Part shown: in pieces, positions 17,368 to 26,287 of the stretch
Layout of the letters: every line of letters starts with the position of its first letter
Position numbering within the stretch: the stretch's first letter is position 1
From: Streptomyces sp. NBC_00523
Lineage (GTDB): Bacteria; Actinomycetota; Actinomycetes; Streptomycetales; Streptomycetaceae
NCBI RefSeq assembly: GCF_036346615.1
Contig: NZ_CP107836.1
Coordinates: forward strand, 7,130,001 to 7,194,000
Direction of reading: 5' to 3'
Length of the DNA: 64,000 bases
The notes under the pieces: model-generated
Told to the model about the DNA's origin: nothing
Databases searched by the model: none
Seen by the model: only the letters and a program-made list of their open reading frames with translations
Position numbers and translations under genes: made by a program

Positions 17368-18540
17368 TCAGGTGACCGGTCCCAGGCGCATCGCGCCGGG
17401 CCCGCGGCCGGGGGTGTTGGTGCAGCGGTGGTCGCCTGCGGGCTGCTGGAGTTGCAGGGTCAGGCAGGTGCCGAGTGCCTGCTGCCCGTAGCTGTTGGGG
17501 TGGAGGGATTCCTGCCGCTGCCCCTGGCCGGCGCCGCTGGTCACGAAGCGGATCCACTCGCTCGTGGCGCCGCTCGGCGGGTGGGCCAGGTCGGCCTGCC
17601 GGGTGGTGGTGGAGCACACCTCGCGCCCCTCGAAGGAGCGCGACAGGTCGAGGAACTCGGCGCCGGCTTCGCGGGCCGCCCCCGCCAGGGTGGAGCCGAT
17701 ACGGGGCACGAGGTCGTCGTGCGCCCAGGTGAGGTCCTTGTCGAAGAACGGGCAGCCCCCGGAGGTGAGGCGGTCGTACTTCTCGCCGGGGTAGCGCAGG
17801 CGGGCGGCGTCGGGCAGCGGGGACGGGTAGGACTGCAGGACGAGACGGTAGGAGCCGGCCGGGTGCCCGGCGCGGGCGAGGGCGGTCTTCACATCGGACA
17901 GTGTGTTGACCGCCGCCTGCCGGACGTCCGGCAGCCGCTCGGCGACCTGCTGGGACGCCGTCGGCGTACAGGGAGAGCCGCCGAAGGGCTTGACGAAGTT
18001 GCTCGCGCAGTCGGTGATGATGTCGGAGAAGCCGAGGTCGTTGCCGCCGATCGACACCACCACCGCGCGCACCGGGTGCCCGGTCACCGCCTTCTGGAGC
18101 TGCCCCGCCTGGGACGGTTCGCCCTTGAACGGCTTGCCACCGTGTTCCGGCAGCAGCACCGCCGTGGAAGTCGCCCCCGAGCAGGCGAGGTTGAGGCGGT
18201 GCACGTCCAGCGTGAGCGACTGGACCTCGGCCACGTCGGAGCGGTTGCAGCCGCTGTCGTAGGAGGGGCCGTAGACCCGGTGCGGGTCACTGGCTCGGGC
18301 ACCCGGGTCCCAGGCCCGGTCGGTGGGCGCATAGCCGCTGCCGGACTCGTTGCTGTTGCCGGACCAGCGACCGGCCTCGCCTGAGATGAAGCTGTCGCCC
18401 AGGGACACCACCCAGGATGTGGCGGCCGCGCGGGCGCTTTGGGACGGGGATGCGGACACCGTGCCCGCTGCCGCCAGGACACATGCCGAAGCGGCTGCGA
18501 GCGCGAGCGTCCTGGAACGTCGTGAAGAGGAGAAAGCCAT
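17368..18540 (-). CDS. Secreted SGNH-family esterase/lipase
   Basis: 390 residues with a signal peptide (RTLALAAASACVLAAAGTVS). The four SGNH blocks are visible: GDSFISGE (nucleophile Ser), CSGAT, GGNDLGF (oxyanion Asn) and LHPNSYGQ (His) near the C-terminus. Several Cys pairs suit a secreted, disulfide-stabilised enzyme like Streptomyces lipases of this family. It stands alone, convergent with the lyase-like gene with a 29-bp gap. Substrate not determined. Confidence 0.88.
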   Translation of the reverse strand: MAFSSSRRSRTLALAAASACVLAAAGTVSASPSQSARAAATSWVVSLGDSFISGEAGRWSGNSNESGSGYAPTDRAWDPGARASDPHRVYGPSYDSGCNRSDVAEVQSLTLDVHRLNLACSGATSTAVLLPEHGGKPFKGEPSQAGQLQKAVTGHPVRAVVVSIGGNDLGFSDIITDCASNFVKPFGGSPCTPTASQQVAERLPDVRQAAVNTLSDVKTALARAGHPAGSYRLVLQSYPSPLPDAARLRYPGEKYDRLTSGGCPFFDKDLTWAHDDLVPRIGSTLAGAAREAGAEFLDLSRSFEGREVCSTTTRQADLAHPPSGATSEWIRFVTSGAGQGQRQESLHPNSYGQQALGTCLTLQLQQPAGDHRCTNTPGRGPGAMRLGPVT

Positions 18541-18648
18541 GCCCGTGGTGTCGGCAGCGGCGCGGCGAATGATGAAGGCCGCGCCCCGTGTACAGCCGAT
18601 TGGATCAGTGCAAGATCGTTTCGCCCCGCTTTCCGGCTCCCGTACGGG

Positions 18649-19056
18649 TCACTCCGTCCCGCCGTGCTCGTCGGCCGTGACCCGCCGCACCTCGACCGGC
18701 TGCTGCGTGGGCACGCCGCCGGGGCCCGGAACGGCGGAGATACGGGCGGCGATCTCCAGCGCCCGCTCCTCCGACTCGACCTCGAAGACGTTGAAGCCGG
18801 CCAGGACCTCCTTGGACCCGGCGCACGGCCCGTCGGTCACCACCGCAGGCGCGACGCCGTCCGCGCGGACCGTGCGGGCCTGGCGCGGATCGGCCAGCGC
18901 CATGAACTGGACCAGCTCCCCGCTCTCGGTCAACTCCTTGGTCAACAGGGCGTAGTAGTCGAGGTGGGCCGCGATGTCACCCGGCTGCCAGGTGTCCATC
19001 TGCTCCTCGAAGACCCCGCCGTCGTGGTTGACCAGCAGAATGAATTTCGCCATCAC
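18649..19056 (-). CDS. YCII/DGPF-domain protein
   Basis: 135 residues. The domain is recognised from AKFILLVNHDG at the start, VTDGPCAGSKEVLAGFNVFE (the DGP box) in the middle and the ferredoxin-like layout. Such proteins are small dimeric enzymes or accessory factors of unknown chemistry, often near ECF sigma genes, though none is here. The start is GTG 19056 or ATG 19053; GGGAG precedes both. It follows the next gene with a 12-bp gap and is likely cotranscribed with it. Confidence 0.8.
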   Translation of the reverse strand: MMAKFILLVNHDGGVFEEQMDTWQPGDIAAHLDYYALLTKELTESGELVQFMALADPRQARTVRADGVAPAVVTDGPCAGSKEVLAGFNVFEVESEERALEIAARISAVPGPGGVPTQQPVEVRRVTADEHGGTE

Positions 19057-19068
19057 GTACTCCCGTTG

Positions 19069-19614
19069 TCAGTTGTCCGTGGGTTCGGGAAAGGAGAAGT
19101 AGAGAGCGTCGGCGTAGAACGACGCGAAGTGCCGCTGCCAGTCGGCCCGTACGGAAGCGAGCCAGGCGTCGTTGCGGCCGGCGATCGCCGCCTCGGCGAG
19201 GGCGACGGCCTCGGGGACGTCCTCGGACGCCAGACGCCGTACGCTCTCCGCCGGGTCGTCGTCTGCCATCGAGACGATCTCGCCCGTTTCGAGCAGGAAG
19301 AACTTCGCCTCCTGCTTCTCCAGGTGGGCCGTGGTCCTGGCCACGCACTCGGCGAACTCGGCATCGTCCTCCAAGCCGTTGCCGACCGCGCGCAGGACGC
19401 CGCGGAGCAGCGCCGCCCCGTCGGCGTAATCCGCCGCGATGCAGATCGGGTGGTTCCAGATCATGGACGGGACCACCGTCGTCCCGTACCCCACCAGGAG
19501 CTTGTGCGCGAGCGGGATGTCCCAGTTGTGCTCGGATACGCAGCGGATGCGCTGCGGGATGTCCGCGTCGCTCGGAACCGAGTCGGCGGAGTAGAGATAC
19601 GAACGATTCGCCAT
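19069..19614 (-). CDS. Conserved hypothetical protein
   Basis: 181 residues beginning MANRSYLYSADSVPSD, with no signal peptide or membrane segment. I recognise the opening as one seen in Streptomyces hypothetical proteins, but not a function. The body is acidic and alpha-rich, with FFLLETGEIVSMADDDP in the middle. The long open frame continues far upstream to 21147, but ATG 19614 is taken because it gives the conserved-looking N-terminus and avoids overlap with three plus-strand genes. It probably shares a transcript with the YCII gene downstream. Confidence 0.7.
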   Translation of the reverse strand: MANRSYLYSADSVPSDADIPQRIRCVSEHNWDIPLAHKLLVGYGTTVVPSMIWNHPICIAADYADGAALLRGVLRAVGNGLEDDAEFAECVARTTAHLEKQEAKFFLLETGEIVSMADDDPAESVRRLASEDVPEAVALAEAAIAGRNDAWLASVRADWQRHFASFYADALYFSFPEPTDN

Positions 19615-19695
19615 GGTCGCGAAGCTAGCACCGGGGACTGACAACGCCGCCGGACAAGTCCCGCACGGCCCGGAGAGCCAGGGCATGATGACCGC

Positions 19696-20235
19696 ATGAG
19701 CACGCCTTCCGACGTCACCGTCACCCTCGTACGCGGAGACATCACCCGCCAGTCCGTCGACGCCGTCGTCAACGCCGCGAACTCCTCGCTGCTCGGCGGC
19801 GGGGGCGTGGACGGAGCGATCCACCGCCGGGGCGGTCCCGCGATCCTCGCCGCCTGCCGGGAGCTGCGCGCCTCGCGGTACGGCAAGGGGCTCCGCACGG
19901 GCCAGGCGGTCGCCACCACCGCCGGAAAGCTCGACGCCCGCTGGGTCGTGCACACGGTCGGCCCGGTGTGGAGCCGGACCGAGGACCGCTCGGCCCTGCT
20001 GGAGTCGTGCTACCGCGAATCCCTCCGCGTCGCGGCGGAACTCGGGGCCCGTACCGTCGCCTTTCCCGCGATCTCCACCGGCGTCTACGGCTGGCCCATG
20101 GACGACGGGGCCCGCATCGCCGTCCGCACCGTGCTGGCGGAGGCCGCGGCACCCGTCGAGGAGGTGCGGTTCGTGCTCTTCGACGCGGCCGCGTACGGGG
20201 AGTTCGAGGAGGCCCTGGCGGCGGCGCGGCCCTGA
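19696..20235 (+). CDS. Macrodomain ADP-ribosyl hydrolase
   Basis: 179 residues, a single MacroD-type macrodomain. It shows GDITRQSVDAVVNAANSSLL, GGGGVDGAIHRRGG and the phosphate loop ISTGVYGWPMDD. The Asn-Ala-Ala-Asn and Gly-rich loops bind ADP-ribose; the family removes O-acetyl from ADP-ribose and mono-ADP-ribose from acidic residues. Cytoplasmic, monocistronic and divergent from the hypothetical gene at 19614. Confidence 0.93.
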   Translation: MSTPSDVTVTLVRGDITRQSVDAVVNAANSSLLGGGGVDGAIHRRGGPAILAACRELRASRYGKGLRTGQAVATTAGKLDARWVVHTVGPVWSRTEDRSALLESCYRESLRVAAELGARTVAFPAISTGVYGWPMDDGARIAVRTVLAEAAAPVEEVRFVLFDAAAYGEFEEALAAARP

Positions 20236-20359
20236 GGAAGGACCGGATCCGCGCCGGTGCCGGACGTATGGAGCAGTCGTGAAGGCCCTGTGGAACCGAT
20301 GTCGGCGGGGCCGCTTATGCTGCTCCGAACGATCAAGCGGGACCAGGGGAGGGCGCGGC

Positions 20360-21343
20360 ATGTTCGGCAAGCTGTTCGGCAGGGCTGAGGAGAGACCGGC
20401 GGCCGGCCCGCACGCGCTTCCCGCCCCGCGCAAGCAGAACGGGATGTACACCCTGCGGGCGCTCGGGGACACACGGGTCCTCGCCCTGGTGGAGGCCGCC
20501 CGGGTGGGGGACTGGGAGGCGGTCAAGGCGGCGCTGACGCCCTTCGACCTGGGCCGCGACCACCAGATCCTCAACGAACTCGAAGAGCTCGACGGTGTGC
20601 AGGACTGGATCGGCCGGGCGGCCGACGAGGACAAGGAGCACCGGGCGACCGCGCTGCTCATCGCGGGAGCCCGCCACATCCAGTGGGGCTGGGAGGCGCG
20701 CACCGCCGCCCGCGCGTCCCAGGTGACCGAGGGGCAGTGGAGGGTCTTCCACGAACGGCTCCGCATCGGTGAGGAGCAGCTGCTCGAAGCGGCCGAGTTG
20801 AGGCCCGAGTGGGTCACCCCGTGGCGCCGCCTCCTCACCTCGGGCCGCGGCATGTCCCTCGGCGCCGACATCACGGAGGCCCGGCTCGACGCGGCCCTGC
20901 GCCGGGCTCCGCTCGACCTGGAGACCCACATCGAATGGATCTCCCAGTTGCAGCCCCGCTGGGGCGGTGAGCCGGGCCAGGCACTGCGGTTCGCCCGCGA
21001 CGCGTACGCCGACGCGCCGGAAGGCGACCGGATCAGCTGCGTGATACCCATGGCGCACATCGAGGACTGGGTGGAGTCGGACGAGACGGGCTGCCTGAAG
21101 ACCGACGAGATACGGACGGAGCTGCGCCGCGCGGCCGAGCGCAGCATCCTCCACCCCGCCTACGAACGGCGCCCGGGCTGGCAGGGCGACTTCAACATCT
21201 TCGCCATGGCCCTCTCGCTGGCCGGCGAACGGCAGACCGTGAAGCGGGTCTTCCACGCCCTCGACGGAGCCTTCACCAGCTGGCCGTGGGCCTACTTCGG
21301 CGAACCCGAGAAGCAGTTCGCCCGCCACCAGCGCCGCGCCTGA
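20360..21343 (+). CDS. TPR-like protein upstream of HSP90 gene
   Basis: 327 residues, soluble and alpha-helical; stretches such as RVLALVEAARVGDWEAVKAA and the repeated helix-loop-helix spacing suggest solenoid repeats. ATG 20360 follows GGGGAGGGC. No enzymatic motif is seen. It is 73 bp upstream of the HSP90-family gene in the same direction, and the third gene is a very large TPR-type protein, so it may act with them in protein quality control. Function unknown. Confidence 0.7.
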   Translation: MFGKLFGRAEERPAAGPHALPAPRKQNGMYTLRALGDTRVLALVEAARVGDWEAVKAALTPFDLGRDHQILNELEELDGVQDWIGRAADEDKEHRATALLIAGARHIQWGWEARTAARASQVTEGQWRVFHERLRIGEEQLLEAAELRPEWVTPWRRLLTSGRGMSLGADITEARLDAALRRAPLDLETHIEWISQLQPRWGGEPGQALRFARDAYADAPEGDRISCVIPMAHIEDWVESDETGCLKTDEIRTELRRAAERSILHPAYERRPGWQGDFNIFAMALSLAGERQTVKRVFHALDGAFTSWPWAYFGEPEKQFARHQRRA

Positions 21344-21416
21344 CCCCGCACAGGCCCCGGGGCCCGCCGTCCGGGCCCGCACCCCCTCACCCGCTCCTCC
21401 CTCTCCGGACTGCCTG

Positions 21417-23264
21417 ATGACTTCGCCCGACACCGCCCCGCGCCAGACCGGCGACGACCGCACCTTCCAGGTGGACCTGCGCGGCCTCGTCGACCTCCTC
21501 TCCCACCACCTCTACTCCAGCCCGCGCGTCTACCTGCGCGAACTCCTGCAGAACGCCGTGGACGCGCTGACCGCCCGGCACAGCCTCGAACCCGGCGCCG
21601 CAGCCGACGCGTTCGGCATCCGGCTGTACGCGGACGGGGACGTCGTACGCGTCGAGGACGACGGTGTCGGCCTCACCGAGACCGACGTCCACGCCTTCCT
21701 CGCCACGATCGGCCGGAGCAGCAAGCGCGCCGAGCGGATCGCCGAACAGCGCGGCGACTTCATCGGCCAGTTCGGCATCGGACTCCTCTCCTGCTTCCTG
21801 GTCGCCGACGAGATCCACGTCCTCAGCCGCTCCGCCCGCACCCCCGACGCACCCGCCGTGGAGTGGCGGGGCCGCGGCGACGGCAGCTACACCGTCCGCA
21901 CCCTGCCCGCCTCCGCCCGCCCGGACCCCGGCACCACCGTCACGCTCACGCCGCGCGCCGACGCGGGGGAGTGGACCCGCCCGGCCCAGGTCGCCGCCCT
22001 GGCCCGGCACTTCGGCTCCCTGCTGCGCCACCCGGTCACGGTGGACGACGGCAAGGGCGGCCCGGCCACGCGCATCAACCCGGAGCCCGCGCCCTGGGCC
22101 CGTACCCACCCGACCCCGGGAGCCCGCTCCCGCGCCCTGGCCGCCTACGGCAAGGAGGTCTTCGGCTTCGAACCGCTGGACACCCTCGACCTCGACCTGC
22201 CCGCCGTGGGGCTCAAGGGCATCGCCTGCGTACTCCCCGAGGCGGTGCCGACCGGCCGCCGCCACGGCCACCGCGTGCACGTCAAGGGCATGCTCCTGTC
22301 GGAGCAGGCCGAGGAGATCCTGCCGGACTGGGCGTTCTTCGTCCGCTGCGTGGTCGACGCCGAGAGCCTGCGCCCCACGGCCTCCCGGGAGTCCCTGTAC
22401 GAGGACGACACCCTCGCCGCCGTCCGCGACGCCCTCGCGGAACGGCTGCGCGGCTGGATCTCCCGCATCGCCGCCAGCGACCCGGAACTGCTCGCCCGCT
22501 TCCTCGGCGCCCACCACCTGGCCGTGAAGTCGCTCGCGGTGCACGACGACGAGATCCTGCGGATGCTGCTGCCCTGGATCCCGTTCGAGACCACCGACGG
22601 CTCCGCCACCCTGGACGAGTTCGCCCGCAAGCACCGCACCGTGCTCGTGACCTCCAGCGTGGAGGAGTTCCGGCAGGTCGCGGCGATCGCCTCGGCCGCC
22701 GGGCTCGGCGTCGTCAACGGCGGCTACACGTACGACAGGGAACTGGTCCACCGGCTCCCGGAGCTCCGGCCCGAAGTGAGCGTCGCCGACCTCGACCCGG
22801 CGACGCTCACCGCCCACCTGGACCCCGTCGACCGCGAGACGGAGCTCGCCGCGGCGCCCTACCTCGCGCTGGCCCGCGACGCCCTCGCGGTCTTCGACTG
22901 CGACGTCGCCCTGCGCACTTTCCAGCCCGCCTCGGCCCCGGCCCTCCTCATCGACAGCCGCGACGCCCGGCACGAGCGCACCCGCTCCCAGCTCGCCCGC
23001 GAGCAGCAGGGCGGGGTGTGGGGCGACATCCTCGGCGCCCTGCGCCAGGAGGTCCCGCGCGCCCAGCTGATCCTCAACCAGCTCAACCCGCTGGTCCGCA
23101 CCGCCGCCGCCATCGCCGAGCCGGAGCTGGCCCGTACCAGCGCCGAAGCCCTGTACGGGCAGGCCGCGATGCTGTCCAGGCGCCCGCTCAGGCCCGCCGA
23201 GACGAGCCTGATCAACCGCTCCTTCCTCGACCTCCTCGCCCACGCCCTCCGCAAGGACAGCTGA
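21417..23264 (+). CDS. HSP90-family ATPase (HtpG paralogue)
   Basis: 615 residues, close to HtpG length. The GHKL ATP site is intact: ELLQNAVDALTA (Glu and Asn), EDDGVGL (DxGxG) and GQFGIGLLSCF; the middle-domain Arg is in PTASRESLYEDD. The C-terminal dimerisation region is weakly conserved, so it is a divergent member. It is followed after 2 bp by a 974-residue TPR-type protein; eukaryotic HSP90 uses TPR co-chaperones, which makes the pairing noteworthy. Cytoplasmic. Confidence 0.88.
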   Translation: MTSPDTAPRQTGDDRTFQVDLRGLVDLLSHHLYSSPRVYLRELLQNAVDALTARHSLEPGAAADAFGIRLYADGDVVRVEDDGVGLTETDVHAFLATIGRSSKRAERIAEQRGDFIGQFGIGLLSCFLVADEIHVLSRSARTPDAPAVEWRGRGDGSYTVRTLPASARPDPGTTVTLTPRADAGEWTRPAQVAALARHFGSLLRHPVTVDDGKGGPATRINPEPAPWARTHPTPGARSRALAAYGKEVFGFEPLDTLDLDLPAVGLKGIACVLPEAVPTGRRHGHRVHVKGMLLSEQAEEILPDWAFFVRCVVDAESLRPTASRESLYEDDTLAAVRDALAERLRGWISRIAASDPELLARFLGAHHLAVKSLAVHDDEILRMLLPWIPFETTDGSATLDEFARKHRTVLVTSSVEEFRQVAAIASAAGLGVVNGGYTYDRELVHRLPELRPEVSVADLDPATLTAHLDPVDRETELAAAPYLALARDALAVFDCDVALRTFQPASAPALLIDSRDARHERTRSQLAREQQGGVWGDILGALRQEVPRAQLILNQLNPLVRTAAAIAEPELARTSAEALYGQAAMLSRRPLRPAETSLINRSFLDLLAHALRKDS

Positions 23265-23266
23265 CG

Positions 23267-26191
23267 ATGCCGACCGCACCCCAGAACACCGACGAGCTGT
23301 ACGACGCGCTCCAGGAGAACCAGCGGCGCCCCTACGGCCGCGCCCGCACCGTCGCCGCCGAGGAACTCGCGGAGGCCGCCGAGCGGTTCGAGGATCCCCT
23401 GGCCCTCGTCCGTACGCTCTTCGAGCTCCAGGAGGCGTACACGTACGGCTCCGAGCCCCGCAAGTCGCCCGTGGTCTTCGCCCGGCTGCTCACCCTCTTC
23501 GACGAGCAGCCCGACGTCTTCACCGACCGGCTGCGCCATCTGCTGTTCTGGCGGTTCAAGTGGGTGGCGAACTCCCTGCGCGCCCTGCCCGAGATCCCGC
23601 TGACCAGCCTGCGGCAGTGGCTCACCGAGATGCGCGGCCGGTACGAGAAGGCCGGCCTCGGCCTCCAGCCGTACTACGCCCAGACCTACCAGCTGGCCGC
23701 CCACCTCGGCGAGGACACCGCCCCCGCCTACGAGCTGTGGGCGGCCCGCACCCGCACTCCGTTCAGCGACTGCGAAGCCTGCGAGATATGCGAACGGGCC
23801 CTCCACCACCTGGAGGGCGGCGACGACGCCCGCGCCCTGCGCACCTGGGAACCCGTCCTCGAAGGCAAGGAGAGCTGCCAGGAGGAGCCCGCCCGCTCCC
23901 TCTCGTACGCCCTGCTGCCCCTGCTGCGCACCGGCGGCGCCGACCGCGCCCGCGAACTGCACCTCGCCGGCTACCGGGGCTGCCGCCGCAACCCCTCGAT
24001 GGCCGGGGAGGTCGGCCGCCACCTGGAGTTCTGCGCCCTCACCGGCAACGAGGCCCGCGGGCTCGAACTGCTCGCCGAGAACCGCGTCCTGTTCTCCGAG
24101 GTGGACTCGCCCCTCGACCAGTTCGACTTCCTGACCGGCGTCGAGGTCCTTCTGCGGCGCGTCGAGTCCCTCGGCCACGGCGAGCTGCCGGCCGCCGGGT
24201 ACCCGGGCCGCACCTGGACCGTGGCCGGACTGTGTGCCGAGGTCCGGGAGCGTGCCGACGACCTCGCCGCCCGCTTCGACGTCCGCAACGGCACCACGGC
24301 CCACGCCGACCGGCGCAAGGCCCGCCTCGGCCGCGCACCGCTGCTCGACGCGCTGGAACTGACCCTGCGCACCCGCGCCCTCGACGACCTGTCCCCGGCC
24401 GCCCCGGCCGCCGCGCCCCCCGCCCACCAGGCGCCCGCCGTCCCGGACACGGTCCCCGAGCTCATCGCCCGGGCACGCGAACTGGACGAGCAGGGACACC
24501 CCGACGCACAGCCCTGCTGGGACCGGCTGCGCACGCTGGTCGCCGCCCCCGACTACACCCACCCCGAGGACCCGGCCGTGGGCCCGCTCGCCAGGCTGCG
24601 CGCGGACCTGCTGTCCGACGAGGCCGCCGGCGCCGCCCACCGGGACGACGACGCGCAGGCCGCCGTCCTCTACGCGGAAGCCGCCGCCCTGTACGAAGCG
24701 GCCGAGCTGCCGGGTGAGGCGGCGGTCGTCCACGCCGCCGCCGCGCTCGCCAGGAGCGAGGCCGAAGGCGAGGCCGCCGACGCCGAGGAGAAGGCCGAGG
24801 GGCTGACCACCGGCCACGCGCACGTGGTCCGGCTGCACGAGGAGACGCCGGGGCTCACGCCGTGTCAGGAAGGCCGCCTGCTGCGCATGCGTGCCAGCGC
24901 GCTCTGCCTGCGCGCACAGCTCACCAGGAGCGAGAAACACCTCGCTGCGGCGGCCGCCGAGGTGGAGCAGCTGCACGCGTTCGCCACCCGGCACGAGCTG
25001 ACGGCCCAGATATCCGGCGCCGTCCTGCTGCGGGCCGGCACCCACGCGCTCTCCGGCGACCTGCCGACCGCGCTCACCGTGCTCGACGCACACGCCGACC
25101 GGCTGCGGCAGCACGGCCCCGCCTGGCATCTGCCGCGCACGCTCGGGCTGCGTGGCCGCTTCCGGATGGGCCTGCGCGACGCGCAGGCCGCGTACGCGGA
25201 GCTGTCCGAGGCCGTACGCGCGGCAGCCGCGTGGCCGCCCAGGGTCTCCGACACCGCCACTCTCCACGGCGACCTGGCCGAGGTGTGCATGCACCTGGGC
25301 CGCCCCGAGGAGGCACTGCGCCACCTCACGCGCTCCGCCGAACTGGACCTCCGACAGGGCAAGCGGACGGACGCCTTCTGCACGTACAGCAACGCCGCCC
25401 AGCTCAGCCTGGATCTGGGACGCGTCGAGGACTCCATCGCCCTCCTCGACTCCGTCCTCGCCGAACCGGACATCGCCGCCGGAGAGGTGGACGACCGGCT
25501 CACCGCCCAACTCCGCCTGAACCGCGCCCGCGCCCTGCACGCGGGGGAGGACCTCAAGGCCGCCACCACGGAGTTCGTCGCCCTCGCCGCCGAGTCGGCC
25601 GGCTGGGACGACGACCCCGGCAGCCACGCCATGATCGCCGCGGAGACGGCCGTGCTCCTCGGCGAGGCCGGCGACTTCGACCGGGCCACCGAAGCCATCG
25701 GACAGGCGCTCACCGCCCACGCCCGCGCCCCGCGCTACGAGCAGCTGAGCAACGCCCTGCGCGAACTCGCCCGCCTCCAGGCGGAGCAGCAGGGCGCCGA
25801 CGGACTCCCCGACGCCCTCGCCCGCCTCGCGGACGCCGACCGGGTGGCCGACGATGCCCGCGCCGCCGGGTACGAACCCCACGGCCGTTCGTTGGAGACC
25901 GCCCTCGCCTACGAGCACGGCCGGGTCCACGCCTACGCCGGAGAGTACGAGGACGCCCTGACCGCCTTGGAGAAGGCCCTCGGCGGACTCGGCGAGCCGG
26001 GACCGGAGAACGCGGGTGAGTGGGCCGAGTGCACCCGGCTCGCGGGCGTCGTGGAGGGCATCTACCTGGAACGCACCGCCGCCGCCCTCACCCGCCTCGA
26101 CACGGCGATCCCGCGCCTGGCCGCCCTGGGCCACACCGAGGAGACGGAAGCCCTGACCGCCCTGGCGACCCGGCTCCGCGACGAGGAGTGA
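23267..26191 (+). CDS. Large TPR-type protein paired with HSP90
   Basis: 974 residues, starting at ATG 23267 two bases after the HSP90 stop, so translation is coupled. The N-terminal 330 residues hold a distinct helical domain with FSDCEACEICERALHHLEGG (three Cys). The rest is a long array of helix pairs rich in Ala/Leu/Glu with TPR-like spacing (for example LAEVCMHLGRPEEALRHLTR and ALAYEHGRVHAYAGEYEDAL). No catalytic motif. A scaffold or co-chaperone for the HSP90 homologue is the natural guess. Confidence 0.8.
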   Translation: MPTAPQNTDELYDALQENQRRPYGRARTVAAEELAEAAERFEDPLALVRTLFELQEAYTYGSEPRKSPVVFARLLTLFDEQPDVFTDRLRHLLFWRFKWVANSLRALPEIPLTSLRQWLTEMRGRYEKAGLGLQPYYAQTYQLAAHLGEDTAPAYELWAARTRTPFSDCEACEICERALHHLEGGDDARALRTWEPVLEGKESCQEEPARSLSYALLPLLRTGGADRARELHLAGYRGCRRNPSMAGEVGRHLEFCALTGNEARGLELLAENRVLFSEVDSPLDQFDFLTGVEVLLRRVESLGHGELPAAGYPGRTWTVAGLCAEVRERADDLAARFDVRNGTTAHADRRKARLGRAPLLDALELTLRTRALDDLSPAAPAAAPPAHQAPAVPDTVPELIARARELDEQGHPDAQPCWDRLRTLVAAPDYTHPEDPAVGPLARLRADLLSDEAAGAAHRDDDAQAAVLYAEAAALYEAAELPGEAAVVHAAAALARSEAEGEAADAEEKAEGLTTGHAHVVRLHEETPGLTPCQEGRLLRMRASALCLRAQLTRSEKHLAAAAAEVEQLHAFATRHELTAQISGAVLLRAGTHALSGDLPTALTVLDAHADRLRQHGPAWHLPRTLGLRGRFRMGLRDAQAAYAELSEAVRAAAAWPPRVSDTATLHGDLAEVCMHLGRPEEALRHLTRSAELDLRQGKRTDAFCTYSNAAQLSLDLGRVEDSIALLDSVLAEPDIAAGEVDDRLTAQLRLNRARALHAGEDLKAATTEFVALAAESAGWDDDPGSHAMIAAETAVLLGEAGDFDRATEAIGQALTAHARAPRYEQLSNALRELARLQAEQQGADGLPDALARLADADRVADDARAAGYEPHGRSLETALAYEHGRVHAYAGEYEDALTALEKALGGLGEPGPENAGEWAECTRLAGVVEGIYLERTAAALTRLDTAIPRLAALGHTEETEALTALATRLRDEE

Positions 26192-26287
26192 CCCGCCGAG
26201 CTCACCGGGCCTCCGCGTACGGAGATGCCCGGTGAGCCCCCGGGAATTCAGTTGAGGCGAGGCGGGGCAGCCCGGTGGGCTGTCCCC

